Source: Pyxidicoccus parkwaysis
GTDB taxonomy: Bacteria > Myxococcota > Myxococcia > Myxococcales > Myxococcaceae
Reading direction: 5' to 3'
DNA length: 64,000 nt
NCBI RefSeq assembly: GCF_017301735.1
Contig: NZ_CP071090.1
Coordinates: 7,120,001-7,184,000, forward strand
Part shown: one piece after another, positions 1 through 9,884 of the stretch
Numbering within the stretch: the stretch's first letter is position 1
How the letters are laid out: every line of letters starts with the position of its first letter
The notes under the pieces: generated by a model
What the model saw: the letters and a program-made list of their open reading frames with translations, nothing else
Databases searched by the model: none
Told to the model about the DNA's origin: nothing
Translations under genes and position numbers: made by a program

Positions 1-362
1 CGCGCCTCACCTTCGCGGAAGACAACCTGCTCTTCGCGCGCATACTGTCCGAGCCGTCCATCGCCGGGCCTATGCGCGAGCGCTACCGGAAGCTCCTGCG
101 CGACGAACTCAAGCTGGAGACGGTGCTCTCCCTCATCGACGGCTACGTGAAGGAGACGGCGCCCGCCGCGAAGCGCGACTGGGCGAAGTGGGGGCCGAAG
201 TACAAGTCCTTCGCCTCGCCCACGGAGCCGCCGGAGAACGGCTACGCCAACTTCCCCAACTGGCACGCACGCACGGACTTCAACGAATACGAAGGCGAGG
301 TGGAGTACGTGCGCCAGTGGGTGAAGACGCGCTGGCCCGCGCTCCAGCAACAACTGCCGTAG
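1..362 (+). CDS. CotH-like protein, C-terminal fragment
   Basis: The frame is already open at base 3 and ends with TAG at 360-362, so only about 119 C-terminal residues are in the window. The visible part is charged and helical (NLLFARIL, RERYRKLLRDEL) and ends with an aromatic segment followed by VRQWVKTRWPALQQQ. This resembles the C-terminal helical part of CotH-kinase-fold proteins, where a tail of this kind closes the domain. Catalytic residues would lie upstream of the window, so the family call is tentative. The downstream neighbour is convergent (stop at 370). Confidence 0.5.
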   Translation, partial: RLTFAEDNLLFARILSEPSIAGPMRERYRKLLRDELKLETVLSLIDGYVKETAPAAKRDWAKWGPKYKSFASPTEPPENGYANFPNWHARTDFNEYEGEVEYVRQWVKTRWPALQQQLP

Positions 363-369
363 GCGCGGA

Positions 370-732
370 CTACGAGTTCCGGTAGCGGCCTCCCAGGCGG
401 AACAGCATCACGCCGAAGATGGCGAACACGAGCCCAACGAGAATGGAGTCATTCACCCAGCCCTTCTCCTTGACGGCGCCAGCCCCGGCGATGAGCGTCA
501 GAACCGCGAAGACGCCAATGAGCCCGCCAACGATGCGGTACCCGGCCCTCGATGCGGAGTACGCGGCGGGGGACCGGCTGAGCAGCGCATTGATGCTCTG
601 GACCTTCGCCTCACACAGGCCGCGACAAGCCAGGCCGTCACCGAGGTCCGTCAAACACTCGGGACAGACCCCGCGCTGACAATTCTTGCAGATCCCCACC
701 GCCGCAACCGGTGTGTGTCGGAAGCAATTCAT
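370..732 (-). CDS. small membrane protein with N-terminal B-box-like zinc ribbon
   Basis: About 120 residues. The N-terminus starts MNCFRHTP and carries Cys/His pairs (C3, H6, then CKNC, CPEC and further Cys around residues 20-40), the spacing of a B-box-type zinc-binding domain often found at the start of small bacterial membrane proteins. Two hydrophobic segments follow (about residues 65-85 and 98-115), separated by a short loop, and the tail RLGGRYRNS is basic and cytoplasmic by the positive-inside rule. I chose the internal ATG at 732 rather than 762 because the zinc ribbon begins right there. No specific function can be given. Confidence 0.7.
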   Translation of the reverse strand: MNCFRHTPVAAVGICKNCQRGVCPECLTDLGDGLACRGLCEAKVQSINALLSRSPAAYSASRAGYRIVGGLIGVFAVLTLIAGAGAVKEKGWVNDSILVGLVFAIFGVMLFRLGGRYRNS

Positions 733-800
733 CGCGGCGGGTTCTACCACGTCAGCCAGCAACGAGCGCCCTCACCCGCGCCACCACGGGAGGCACCTCC

Positions 801-1676
801 TTACGGAGCCTCGAACATCCCCTTCGGCGTGGTGCCCTTCAGGAAGGGCTCGATGAAGGCGTGCAACAACTCCGGTTGCGTGATGACCGCGGTGTGTGAC
901 GTCGCCGGAAGGACGGCGAGGCGCGAGGCCGGCAGCGGCTTGCCCATGTCGCCGGCGCCTCCACCACCGAGGAGCCGGAACATGGCGACCGAATGCTCGA
1001 GCGTCGCAACGTCGGCATCGCCAGTGATGATGAGCACCGGAGTCTTCAGCGACTTCACCTGCTCTTCCCACGCCATCGGCTCCTTCTCGAGCGCAATCAG
1101 CTTCCGGACCAGCTCCGGAAAACCGTCGGGGTTGGCGGCGAGCTTCCGGTACTCCTTCGCGAACGGCATCTCGAGGAACATCTCCACCTTCATCTGCGGG
1201 ATGAACGCCCTGAAGTCGGGCTGCCAGCCCTCGATGTCGTAGGCGACCGAAGCGGCGGCGAGCTTGTTCACCTTCTCCGGGTGGCGGATGGCGAACTGCA
1301 ACGCCGCGGCCGCTCCCATGGAATAGCCGAACACGTCCGCCTTCTTGAGTCCCACCGCGTCCATGAAGGCCGCGACGTCATCCGCCAGGTTCGGGTAGGT
1401 GATGGGCCGGTCGATGTCCGTGGTGCGGCCGTGTCCCTGAAACTCGAGCGCATAGACCTGATGCGTCTTGGCGAGCTTGGGGATGATGGCGCCCATCGTC
1501 GGGATGTTCATATAGGCGCCGTGCAGGACGATGAGCGGGGCTCCCTTGCCGGACACCTCGTAATACATCTGCATCCCGTTCACGGTGACGCGGGCACCCT
1601 TCGGCTTTGACTGGGCGCTGGCCAGGTTCGGGACGGCGAGCAGCAGCATTGCGACAGCGAGAACAGTGCGGAACAT
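801..1676 (-). CDS. secreted alpha/beta hydrolase
   Basis: A 291-residue alpha/beta-hydrolase-fold protein with a Sec signal peptide (MFRTVLAVAMLLLAVPNLASA, cleavage near residue 21). The nucleophile elbow GYSMG, an oxyanion HG motif (LHGAY), a late acidic ITGDAD and a terminal TSHTAV histidine form a Ser-Asp-His triad. Substrate cannot be read from sequence; an esterase or lipase-like role in the periplasm or outside the cell is expected. The start at 1676 has GGAAGG upstream at good spacing and begins the signal peptide; an in-frame ATG at 1712 would add 12 basic residues. No obvious operon partner. Confidence 0.85.
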   Translation of the reverse strand: MFRTVLAVAMLLLAVPNLASAQSKPKGARVTVNGMQMYYEVSGKGAPLIVLHGAYMNIPTMGAIIPKLAKTHQVYALEFQGHGRTTDIDRPITYPNLADDVAAFMDAVGLKKADVFGYSMGAAAALQFAIRHPEKVNKLAAASVAYDIEGWQPDFRAFIPQMKVEMFLEMPFAKEYRKLAANPDGFPELVRKLIALEKEPMAWEEQVKSLKTPVLIITGDADVATLEHSVAMFRLLGGGGAGDMGKPLPASRLAVLPATSHTAVITQPELLHAFIEPFLKGTTPKGMFEAP

Positions 1677-1829
1677 GAGGTTTGCCTTCCGAGGTCTTCG
1701 TGCGTTCGTCATCGAAGGAAAATGGCCCTTCAGGATGACGACGAACGGCTCGGAAGCGGATCGACACCGCCACCATCTCTGCTGTCATTTTTGTCGGACG
1801 CCCCCTGACGTGGCCCCGGGCCCGGGCCA

Positions 1830-2597
1830 TCATGCCTTCCCGGCGACGAGCCCCTTCACGCGCTCCACCACGGGAGGCAGCACCGCGCCGATGCCCGCAT
1901 CGATGCGCAGGTCCGCCACATCGTCGAAGGGCGTCTCGCCCCGGTTGAGCAGGATGAGCTTCGCCCCGGCCTCCACCGCCATGCGAGGCATGTCATTGGC
2001 CGGGGACACCACCAGCGACGAGCCGATGGCGAAGAACACGTCGCACCCGGCGGAGTGTGTGAAGGCCGCCTCCAATTCCTTCGCCGGCAGCGGGTCCCCG
2101 AAGTTCACCACCGAGGAGACGATGCGCCCCTTGCACAGCGGGCAGCGCGGCTGTCCCTTGAGCGGGCGCAGGGAGCGGTAGCCCTCGCCCCACACGCGCC
2201 GGTCCCACCCCACCTGGCCGAAGGTGAAGCGCGCCTCGCAGCCCAGGCAGCGCATCAGCCTCCCGTTGCCGTGCAACTCCGCGAGCCGCTCGGCCGGGAA
2301 GCCCGACTCCAGATGAAGGTTGTCCACGTTCTGCGAGATGAGGAACGACAGCCGCCCCATCCGCTCCAGCTCAACGAGCGCCAGGTGCGAGGCATTGGGG
2401 CGGACCCGGGACGGCTCCACGCCCCACTTCGGCGGAGGCAGCCCCGCGTCCCGCCGCGTCCACACCCCATCCGGGCCGCGGAAGTCCGGCAGGCCCGAGT
2501 CGGTGCTGATGCCGGCGCCGGTGAAGGCCACCGCATGGTGACTGGCGGCGAGCCACTCGGCCGCCTGGTCCATCTGTCGCTGAAGGTCGGCTGTCAC
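1830..2597 (-). CDS. Sir2 family NAD-dependent protein deacylase
   Basis: A class III (sirtuin) deacylase: it removes acyl groups from lysines while consuming NAD. Seen in order are the NAD-binding GAGIST with downstream DFRG, QNVDNLH, the catalytic His in ELHGN, and a Cys4 zinc site formed by CLGC and CPLC, followed by NFGDPLP and GSSLVV. Length about 255 residues fits bacterial CobB-type enzymes. I chose the GTG at 2597, preceded by GAAGGGG; an ATG at 2642 (15 residues longer) is also possible and would leave only 19 bp to the asnS stop. That short gap suggests co-transcription with asnS. Confidence 0.93.
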   Translation of the reverse strand: MTADLQRQMDQAAEWLAASHHAVAFTGAGISTDSGLPDFRGPDGVWTRRDAGLPPPKWGVEPSRVRPNASHLALVELERMGRLSFLISQNVDNLHLESGFPAERLAELHGNGRLMRCLGCEARFTFGQVGWDRRVWGEGYRSLRPLKGQPRCPLCKGRIVSSVVNFGDPLPAKELEAAFTHSAGCDVFFAIGSSLVVSPANDMPRMAVEAGAKLILLNRGETPFDDVADLRIDAGIGAVLPPVVERVKGLVAGKA

Positions 2598-2661
2598 GGT
2601 GGGCGCCCCTTCGCGGAGAACGCGCCGCACCGTGCAAGCCATCCTGACGCCGGTGGGCGTC

Positions 2662-4062
<1,401 letters not shown>

Positions 4063-4500
4063 TGACGCTCTCCCTTGAGCCGACTTCGGATTCGAACTGT
4101 CAGAACACTGAACACTGTCCGAACACCGATTGCGTTCGGACGAGATAGCCGTGCGCCGGGTCGGAGAACAAGGGCGGCGTACGCTCCTCGCGTGTTCTGA
4201 CGCGCTCGGACACCCGGGCCGACAGGCCCTCCACCGGGCTGGAACCGGCGGCCCCAGGGGCCCCGCCAGGGGCCGGAAGCCCTGGGGGCCTGACCTCCCC
4301 CATGCCCACCCCACCCGGCGGCGAACCCCGGGGCGTTCAGGGGCCCTGCCGGGTGCCTGGACGGCCCCCGAGCATGTCAGACCCCATAGGTATCTTCTTC
4401 CCATGGCCGCCAGAAAGGGGGCCAGGAACTCCCGCAGAACTCACACGCCATTCGCAGGCCCAGGTGGCCTGCCCTGGCCTTGCCATACCTGGAGAGTCAC
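4063..4500. other. divergent intergenic region asnS / coiled-coil gene
   Basis: No gene seen in 438 bp. Near the asnS start (about 4100-4130) GAACAC is repeated three times in roughly 30 bp, a possible operator. At 4250-4290 there is an imperfect inverted repeat, GGCCCCAGGG with CCCTGGGGGCC, around a 20-nt GC-rich loop. The plus-strand gene at 4501 has GGAGAG as its ribosome site. No convincing -10/-35 pair is visible. Confidence 0.5.
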
Positions 4501-5529
4501 ATGGCTACTCGCACCAAGTCCAAGCGCAACGTCGTCGCCCGCAACCGCTCCGCCGAGGCCACCAAGGCCGCCTTCGAGGACCTCGCCAAGAAGGCCCGCA
4601 ACAAGCCCGTCGTCGTCTCCAAGGAGCAGGAGGCGCTCGACGCCCACGCCAAGAACGTGCTCGCGGACGTGTCCGGCCTCACCGCCGAGACGGCCGTGAA
4701 GAAGGTGACCGAGGCGGGCCTCACCATCAACAAGACGCTGGCCGGCATCAACGAGCAGGTCATCTCGCTGGTGGAGGAATTGAAGCAGCTCGACGAGGCC
4801 ATCCAGCTCAAGACGGAGGAGCTGAACGGTCTGCACGGCAAGGACGTGGCCGCGAGCGCCATCGACGTGCTGGTGGCCGAGTACGACAAGAAGAAGGCGG
4901 AGCTCGAGGAGGAGATGGAGCGCCTGCAGAAGGACATCGAGGACACCCGCGCCAAGGCCGCCGCCGAGCTGGCCACGGAGCGCGAGGCCGCGGAGCTGGC
5001 CCGCAAGCGCACCGAGGAGGCGTATGCCTATGACACCCAGCAGCTCCGCAAGAAGGAGCAGGACGCCTTCGCGGAAGGGCTGCGTCAGCAGGCTGCCGTC
5101 GAGCGCGACCGCAAGGAGAAGCTGGAGAAGGAATGGGCCACGCGTGAGGAGGCCCTGAAGCTGCGCGAGAAGGAGCTGGAGGACCTGCGCAAGCAGGTGT
5201 CGGAGTTCCCGCAGGTCCTGAAGAAGGAGACGGACACCGCCTCTGCCATTGTGGGCAACCGCGTGAAGTCCGAGTGGGATTTGAAGCTCACGCTCGCCAC
5301 GAAGGACGCGGAGACGGCGCAGCGCGTGGCCAGCATGGAGATTGCCTCGCTGAAGGAGACGACGGCGAAGCAGGCGCAGACCATCCAGACGCTCCAGGCC
5401 GAGCTGAACGAGGCGAAGCGTCAGGTCCAGGCGATTGCGGAGAAGGCCCTCGAGTCCGCCTCCGGCGCCCGCGCCCTGGCCGAGGTGCAGGGCGTCATCC
5501 AGAGCCGCGAGTTCAACAAGGGCAAGTAG
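4501..5529 (+). CDS. coiled-coil protein of unknown function
   Basis: A 342-residue soluble protein without signal peptide or membrane segment. The N-terminal 40 residues are basic (MATRTKSKRNVVARNRSAEA) and could touch nucleic acid. From about residue 85 to 330 the sequence is almost continuous heptad-like Glu/Lys/Leu/Ala (for example LEEEMERLQKDIEDTRAKAA), so a long coiled coil is expected. I do not recognise a family. The start at 4501 follows GGAGAGTCAC; a longer frame from 4480 adds seven residues that overlap the ribosome site. It is convergent with the Gfo/Idh gene at 5562. A structural or scaffold role is only an inference. Confidence 0.8.
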   Translation: MATRTKSKRNVVARNRSAEATKAAFEDLAKKARNKPVVVSKEQEALDAHAKNVLADVSGLTAETAVKKVTEAGLTINKTLAGINEQVISLVEELKQLDEAIQLKTEELNGLHGKDVAASAIDVLVAEYDKKKAELEEEMERLQKDIEDTRAKAAAELATEREAAELARKRTEEAYAYDTQQLRKKEQDAFAEGLRQQAAVERDRKEKLEKEWATREEALKLREKELEDLRKQVSEFPQVLKKETDTASAIVGNRVKSEWDLKLTLATKDAETAQRVASMEIASLKETTAKQAQTIQTLQAELNEAKRQVQAIAEKALESASGARALAEVQGVIQSREFNKGK

Positions 5530-5561
5530 CCCTCGCGCGTGAGCCTGCGGAGGGCCGTGTA

Positions 5562-6644
5562 TCAGCCCTCCCAGTGCAGCCTTCGCCCCGTCGTCGAGGA
5601 CTCCACGAGCGTGTCGAGCAGCCGGTGCAGCGCGAGCGCGTCGTGGAACGTCGGGGCGAGGCGGGTGCCCTCGGCCCAATCCCTGGCGAGGGCCACGTAG
5701 AGGTGACCGATGTCGAGCGCCTCCGGGCCCAGGCCCGTGCGAGGCAGCCACAGGTATTTCTCGGGCGTGGGCAGCGGCTCCAGCGCACTGCCTTCGCCCC
5801 GCGTCCCGGACACCGCGAGGCCCGCATCGAGGACGAGGTCTCCCTCCGTGCCGGTGAAGGTGAGGCGGATGTCTCCGCCGCTGCGCTTGCCGCTCTCGAT
5901 GTGCACGGAGGCCACCGCCCCGCTCGTCAGCGTGCCGTGAATCAACACCTGGTCCGGTGAGGTGACGGGCAGCCGCTCTCCCGTCTCGATGACGGTGGTG
6001 TGCTCGAACTGGCGGGCGACGACGGCGGACACGTCCCGGAACCCGCCGACCATGGCCCGCAGCGTGTCCAGGTAGTGCGCGGTGAAGATGGTGAGGGTGT
6101 TGGCCCCATTCGCCGCGTCTGCGGTGTAGACGTGGCCAGCCGGGCGCCGCTCTCCCATCATGGGAATGGCCCCGTACAGCGTCACCGAGCGCAGACGGCC
6201 CACATACCCGTCCGCAATCAAATCCTTCACGTAGCGCACCCCGGGCGCGAGCCGCCGCTGCAGGCCCACCACGTGGCGGACGCCCGCGGCCTCGGCGCCC
6301 TTCAACAGTCCCGCCGCCTGCGCGGTGGTGGTGCCCAGGGGCCACTCGCAGAGCACATGCTTGCCGGCGTCCGTGGCCAGCCGGACGAGCCGCTCGTGCT
6401 CCGGCGCCTTCACGGAGACCACCACCAGGTCCACGTCGGGGTGACTCACCAGCGCCTCAGCACGGCTGAAGGCGTGGGGGACCTCGAAGCGGCGGGCCGT
6501 CGCGTCCGCGCTCTCCTGCCGCGTGGTGCTCACCGCCGTGACTTCGTACTGCTGGGGCAGGGCCTTCAGCGCCGGCAGGTGCGCCAGCGTGCCCCAGCCC
6601 CCACCCGCGCTCGCTCCGATGATTCCCACTCGAATCCTGCGCAT
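5562..6644 (-). CDS. Gfo/Idh/MocA family oxidoreductase (Gal80-like)
   Basis: A 360-residue NAD(P)-dependent oxidoreductase. Rossmann motif GIIGASAGGGWG lies at the N-terminus; DVDLVVVSVKAPEH and CEWPLG follow, the latter replacing the usual CEKP (Lys changed to Trp-Pro context), as in the Gal80-like branch of the family. The C-terminal half holds the alpha/beta substrate domain with FTAHYLDTLR. Substrate unknown, probably a sugar or polyol derivative; loss of the canonical Lys makes catalytic activity uncertain. It is divergent from a TetR gene at 6736, with palindromes between them, so regulation by that TetR is likely. Confidence 0.87.
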   Translation of the reverse strand: MRRIRVGIIGASAGGGWGTLAHLPALKALPQQYEVTAVSTTRQESADATARRFEVPHAFSRAEALVSHPDVDLVVVSVKAPEHERLVRLATDAGKHVLCEWPLGTTTAQAAGLLKGAEAAGVRHVVGLQRRLAPGVRYVKDLIADGYVGRLRSVTLYGAIPMMGERRPAGHVYTADAANGANTLTIFTAHYLDTLRAMVGGFRDVSAVVARQFEHTTVIETGERLPVTSPDQVLIHGTLTSGAVASVHIESGKRSGGDIRLTFTGTEGDLVLDAGLAVSGTRGEGSALEPLPTPEKYLWLPRTGLGPEALDIGHLYVALARDWAEGTRLAPTFHDALALHRLLDTLVESSTTGRRLHWEG

Positions 6645-6659
6645 GCGCTCTCCCAGGAG

Positions 6660-6701
6660 CCTCCGGAATCAACCGGAGGGTTGCTCCGTTTAAATACGGA
6701 G
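6660..6701. promoter_or_regulatory. two palindromes, candidate TetR operators
   Basis: In the 91-bp divergent gap, 6660-6679 is a perfect inverted repeat (CCTCCGG, 6-nt spacer, CCGGAGG) and 6684-6701 another (CTCCGT, TTAAAT, ACGGAG). The second has the length and A/T centre typical of TetR operators; the first lies just upstream of the oxidoreductase ribosome site. Both share CTCCG/CGGAG half-sites, which fits binding of two dimers by the adjacent regulator. Confidence 0.55.
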
Positions 6702-6735
6702 GCATCCTCCGCTTCGCAACCTTCTCTTTCCACTC

Positions 6736-7332
6736 ATGGCGCGAGCCCCCACGAAACAGCCCCCGGAAGCCGAGCGCCCGCTGCGCGCGGATGCGCGGCG
6801 CAACCGTGAGCAATTGCTCACCGCGGCGCACGAGGCCTTCTCGGAGCACGGGGCGGACGCGTCCTTCGACGACATCGCGCGGCGCGCGGGGGTGGGAATC
6901 GGGACGCTCTACCGCCACTTCCCGACGCGGGACGCGCTCCTGGTCGCGACGCTGGAGGAGCGGCTGGTGGCGCTCGCCGAGAAGGGGCGGACGCTGCGGG
7001 ACACCGAGGCTCCCGGTGATGCGCTGGTGGCCTGGGTGAAGGCGCTCATCAAGCACGTCACCACGTACCGGGGCCTGGTCACCGTCACCGGGGCGGCGCT
7101 GCATGGAGTGTCCGTGGCGTGTGACACGGCGCGCGGAATCGGCACGGACATCCTGGCGCGGGCGCAGGCCTCGGGGGATGTCCGGCGAGACTTCGACTAC
7201 GCGGACCTGGAGAACATGGCGGTGGCCGTGGCCTTCACCACCCAGCAGACGGCCACCGAGCCGGCCCGGGCACGGCGGCTGCTCACGCTGTTCCTCGATG
7301 GGCTGCGGCCCGCTGGCGCGGCGGCGAAGTAG
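6736..7332 (+). CDS. TetR family transcriptional regulator
   Basis: A 198-residue TetR repressor. The N-terminal DNA-binding domain reads NREQLLTAAHEAFSEHGAD, then FDDIARRAGVGIGTLYRHFP, the canonical helix-turn-helix with the YRHF signature. The remaining ~130 residues are the helical ligand-binding domain. It is transcribed away from the Gfo/Idh gene, and the shared gap carries two CTCCG-type palindromes; this is the classical layout for a local regulator that also controls itself. Ligand unknown. Its 3' end is convergent with the amine oxidase gene, 6 bp away. Confidence 0.93.
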   Translation: MARAPTKQPPEAERPLRADARRNREQLLTAAHEAFSEHGADASFDDIARRAGVGIGTLYRHFPTRDALLVATLEERLVALAEKGRTLRDTEAPGDALVAWVKALIKHVTTYRGLVTVTGAALHGVSVACDTARGIGTDILARAQASGDVRRDFDYADLENMAVAVAFTTQQTATEPARARRLLTLFLDGLRPAGAAAK

Positions 7333-7338
7333 TCCGCA

Positions 7339-8946
7339 TCAGAGCGGGCTCACGCTGGCGGCATGGAGGATGGCCGCCGCGGTGTCCTTGCCGGACAGCG
7401 CGGCGCCCTCCATGAAGCCCTGCCATTCGTAGAACGAGTTGGCGTGCTCACCCGCGAAGTACAGGTTGCCCACGGGCTTGCCCTCGTTGCCGCAGATGCT
7501 CGTGAACTGGCCGGGCCGGTATGCGGTGTAGCTACCCCGTGTGTTGGGGTTGCTCGGCCAGTGCTCCAGGTGCGCGAGGATGCGGCCGCCCGTGCCGCGC
7601 TTCACCGCCGGCGCCACGCCTGGAACCACCCTGTCCAGCGCCGCCAGGAAGCGCTCCGCCTCGCGCGCCACGTTGTTCGGGTCCAGCGAGGCTCCGCGCA
7701 CGCCGCTGGAGTAGTCCGTCAGCACCGCGTCTCGCGCCGTGGCCCGCCCCGGGTTCGTCTCCCACGTGGCCTGATGGTCCGCCAGGTCCGAGTACGTCGC
7801 CCCGTCGCAGCCTCGCGCGCTCCAGACGGGCCCCTGGAAGCCCACCATCATCTTCGCGTTGGTGCCGTAGCCGAGCTCCCGAATCGCCAGTGTCTTCCAC
7901 GCCGGCAGCGCCAGCGACGCATCCAGCGAGACATTGCGCAGCACGGTGAAGGGCACCGCGAACACCACCGCGTCGTAGGTGGCCGTCACCGCCGTGCTCC
8001 CTCGGCGGAACGTCAATTCCACCGCGCCGGCCGCCGTCCTGCGCGCCGCCTCCAGTCGCTCGCCGTAGCGGAGCTGCCCGGGCAGCCGCGCCGCCAGCTC
8101 GCGAGGAATCTGCTGATTGCCCCCCACCAGGTGGTAGCGCTCGTCGCTGACGCCGAAAGGCTCGAAGCGCGAGCGCCGGTTGGCTCGGATGAAGAAAAGG
8201 AAGTTGAGGCAGCTCTGCTCGTGCGCCTCCAGTCCGTACTCGGACTCGTACGCGGCGATGATGGCCGCCTTCACCACCGGGCCCGCGCCGCGCGTCTCCA
8301 GGTAGGCAACCAGGTCCATCACGTCGTATTGCCGGTCCACCTGCGTATGCACGTCCGCCGTGGGCGCACCGGAGAGGGCCTGCAAGTCAGGACGCATGGC
8401 GGCCACGAAGTCGCGGTACTCGTCGACGATGGCGGACTCGGGGTGGTGCTGGCCGCCGAAGTAGTAGAAGACCTCGCCGGGCCTCTTCGCCACGTCCTCC
8501 TTCGCGAGGCCGAACTCCCGCGCATAGGCCAGCATCGTCTTGTGGCCGGTGTCGATGAACTCGCCACCGCGCTCCACCACCTGTCCGGGGAAGGACACCG
8601 GCCCGCTGAAGGCGCCGCCCAGCGAGAAGACGCGGCCGCCGGCTCTGTCGTTGGCTTCGTGCACGGTGGCGAGGACGCCCGCGCGCTTCAAGTCGTACGC
8701 GCACGCCAGCCCCGCCACGCCCGCGCCGACGATGCCCACCCTCACGGAGGGCGGCGACTTCGCGGCCTGGGCTCCGGCTCGCGCTCCCGTGAGGCCCACG
8801 CCCACCGCGGTCAGCCCCTTCAACACGGAGCGCCGGTCCATCCGCATCCACTGCGTGGCCTCCCGGCTGGGAACTCCCTGCTGCTCCGCTGCCAGCGCGA
8901 CACGGGTGGTCTGACGAAACAGCTCGAACAGAGGGGTACGTGCCAA
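7339..8946 (-). CDS. Tat-exported flavin monoamine / L-amino acid oxidase
   Basis: A FAD-dependent amine oxidase of about 535 residues. A twin-arginine signal (DRRSVLKGLTAVGVG) sits near residue 36 after an N-terminal helix beginning ARTPLF, a leader often seen in this family. The dinucleotide motif GIVGAGVAGLACAYDL and the GGRV motif follow; the C-terminus has GNLYFAGEHAN, where flavin is contacted. It would oxidise an amine or amino acid in the periplasm, giving H2O2 and ammonia. I chose a TTG at 8946 (GGAGG six bases upstream); an ATG at 8985 would read through a terminator-like hairpin, and ATG codons at 8847/8841 lie just before the Tat motif. Confidence 0.85.
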   Translation of the reverse strand: MARTPLFELFRQTTRVALAAEQQGVPSREATQWMRMDRRSVLKGLTAVGVGLTGARAGAQAAKSPPSVRVGIVGAGVAGLACAYDLKRAGVLATVHEANDRAGGRVFSLGGAFSGPVSFPGQVVERGGEFIDTGHKTMLAYAREFGLAKEDVAKRPGEVFYYFGGQHHPESAIVDEYRDFVAAMRPDLQALSGAPTADVHTQVDRQYDVMDLVAYLETRGAGPVVKAAIIAAYESEYGLEAHEQSCLNFLFFIRANRRSRFEPFGVSDERYHLVGGNQQIPRELAARLPGQLRYGERLEAARRTAAGAVELTFRRGSTAVTATYDAVVFAVPFTVLRNVSLDASLALPAWKTLAIRELGYGTNAKMMVGFQGPVWSARGCDGATYSDLADHQATWETNPGRATARDAVLTDYSSGVRGASLDPNNVAREAERFLAALDRVVPGVAPAVKRGTGGRILAHLEHWPSNPNTRGSYTAYRPGQFTSICGNEGKPVGNLYFAGEHANSFYEWQGFMEGAALSGKDTAAAILHAASVSPL

Positions 8947-8979
8947 ATGGGGCCTCCAGTGTGGGTGGAGGCCCCATTT
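8945..8979 (-). terminator. 13-bp hairpin overlapping the amine oxidase ribosome site
   Basis: AAATGGGGCCTCC (8945-8957) and GGAGGCCCCATTT (8967-8979) are perfectly complementary around a 9-nt loop. It lies 66 bp after the stop of the minus-strand gene at 9045 and could terminate that transcript. The 3' arm on the minus strand contains GGAGG followed by CCCCAT and the TTG start I propose, so the same stem could hide the ribosome site. The U-tract is short in both directions. Confidence 0.6.
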
Positions 8980-9044
8980 TCTCACCTTTCAAGTTTCACA
9001 TGAATCCGTAAGTTTGAAGCGTGGCTTGAATGACAGACAAGCGT

Positions 9045-9710
9045 TCACGGATTGCCAAGTCCATACCCCAGGAGTTCGAGCGGCGTCGCGAAGTAGATCC
9101 ACCCGAAGAAGCCGCCCACCGCCGAGACGGACGGCGGCTCGAACCACGCCTTGTTGCGCGCGCCGATGAGGGCGAGCCACCAGCCGAAGACGAGCGTCCA
9201 GACAATCTGGATGGTGCCGGTGACGATGTACGAGGCCACGACGAAGGGGATGTAGAAGGGCCCCAGGATGCGCGCCTGGAGCAGGTGCTGCCGCTCGTGC
9301 TGGCCCGCGCCGCCGAGATTCACGGTGCCCAGCGTCTGGAGCACCTTGCTGCCGAAGCCGCCGGAGCTCCGTGGGGAGAAGCTGATCCACGCCTGCCCTT
9401 CCGAGTCCGGACGCGAGGGCGAGCCGAAGAAGATGTAGATGATGTTGCCCACCACGAAGCCGAACATCGTGTTGGGCAGGCTCCAGCTCAGGTCGACAAT
9501 CATCTCGAACCAGCCGAGCACCGACTCCAGGTCATAGATGTTCAGGACGGCCGCCTCGAGCCCGTAGAGGAGGCCGAAGCCTCCGCCGATGGCGAGGGCA
9601 ATCAATGGCGGAATGGCGCCATGGGTGACGGCACTGAGGACCAGCCACGCCACGATGGGGAACACGAGCGAGAAGATGAGCGTGATGACGCCCTGCACGA
9701 ACTTGGACAT
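9045..9710 (-). CDS. multi-pass membrane protein with HExxH-like motif
   Basis: A 221-residue protein with hydrophobic segments at about residues 5-30, 35-55, 75-95, 150-175 and 195-215. Between the third and fourth, a polar region contains HERQH at residues 138-142, which formally matches HExxH, followed by LLQARILGPFYIPF. No third zinc ligand can be assigned by eye, so membrane metalloprotease activity is only a possibility; I do not recognise the family. The start has GGAGGT just upstream, and a GTCCCCC/GGGGGAC palindrome lies at 9728-9742. It follows gabT on the same strand by 174 bp and is probably a separate unit. Confidence 0.72.
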   Translation of the reverse strand: MSKFVQGVITLIFSLVFPIVAWLVLSAVTHGAIPPLIALAIGGGFGLLYGLEAAVLNIYDLESVLGWFEMIVDLSWSLPNTMFGFVVGNIIYIFFGSPSRPDSEGQAWISFSPRSSGGFGSKVLQTLGTVNLGGAGQHERQHLLQARILGPFYIPFVVASYIVTGTIQIVWTLVFGWWLALIGARNKAWFEPPSVSAVGGFFGWIYFATPLELLGYGLGNP

Positions 9711-9884
9711 GAGACCTCCATGACGAGGTCCCCCTGGGGGACGGGCGGGACGGGGGACGAACTCCCGCGGTGGTCAGGCCCGAGGAGCAGTCCCCCGGGC
9801 CTTTCCCACGCGAAGGAGTCCGGCACCGGTATCCGTGACGTGCCTGCCGGTGCCCTGCCCGCCCGCCAGGCACCGTGCCGTGCG

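Noticed and set aside
4095..4135. LexA/SOS-type box from repeated GAACAC / GTGTTC words
   Set aside because: The repeats do not form a clear palindrome and I cannot match them to a consensus with confidence.
7363..9003. 546-codon plus-strand frame opposite the amine oxidase
   Set aside because: Antisense shadow; the minus strand has an intact Tat signal and flavin motifs.
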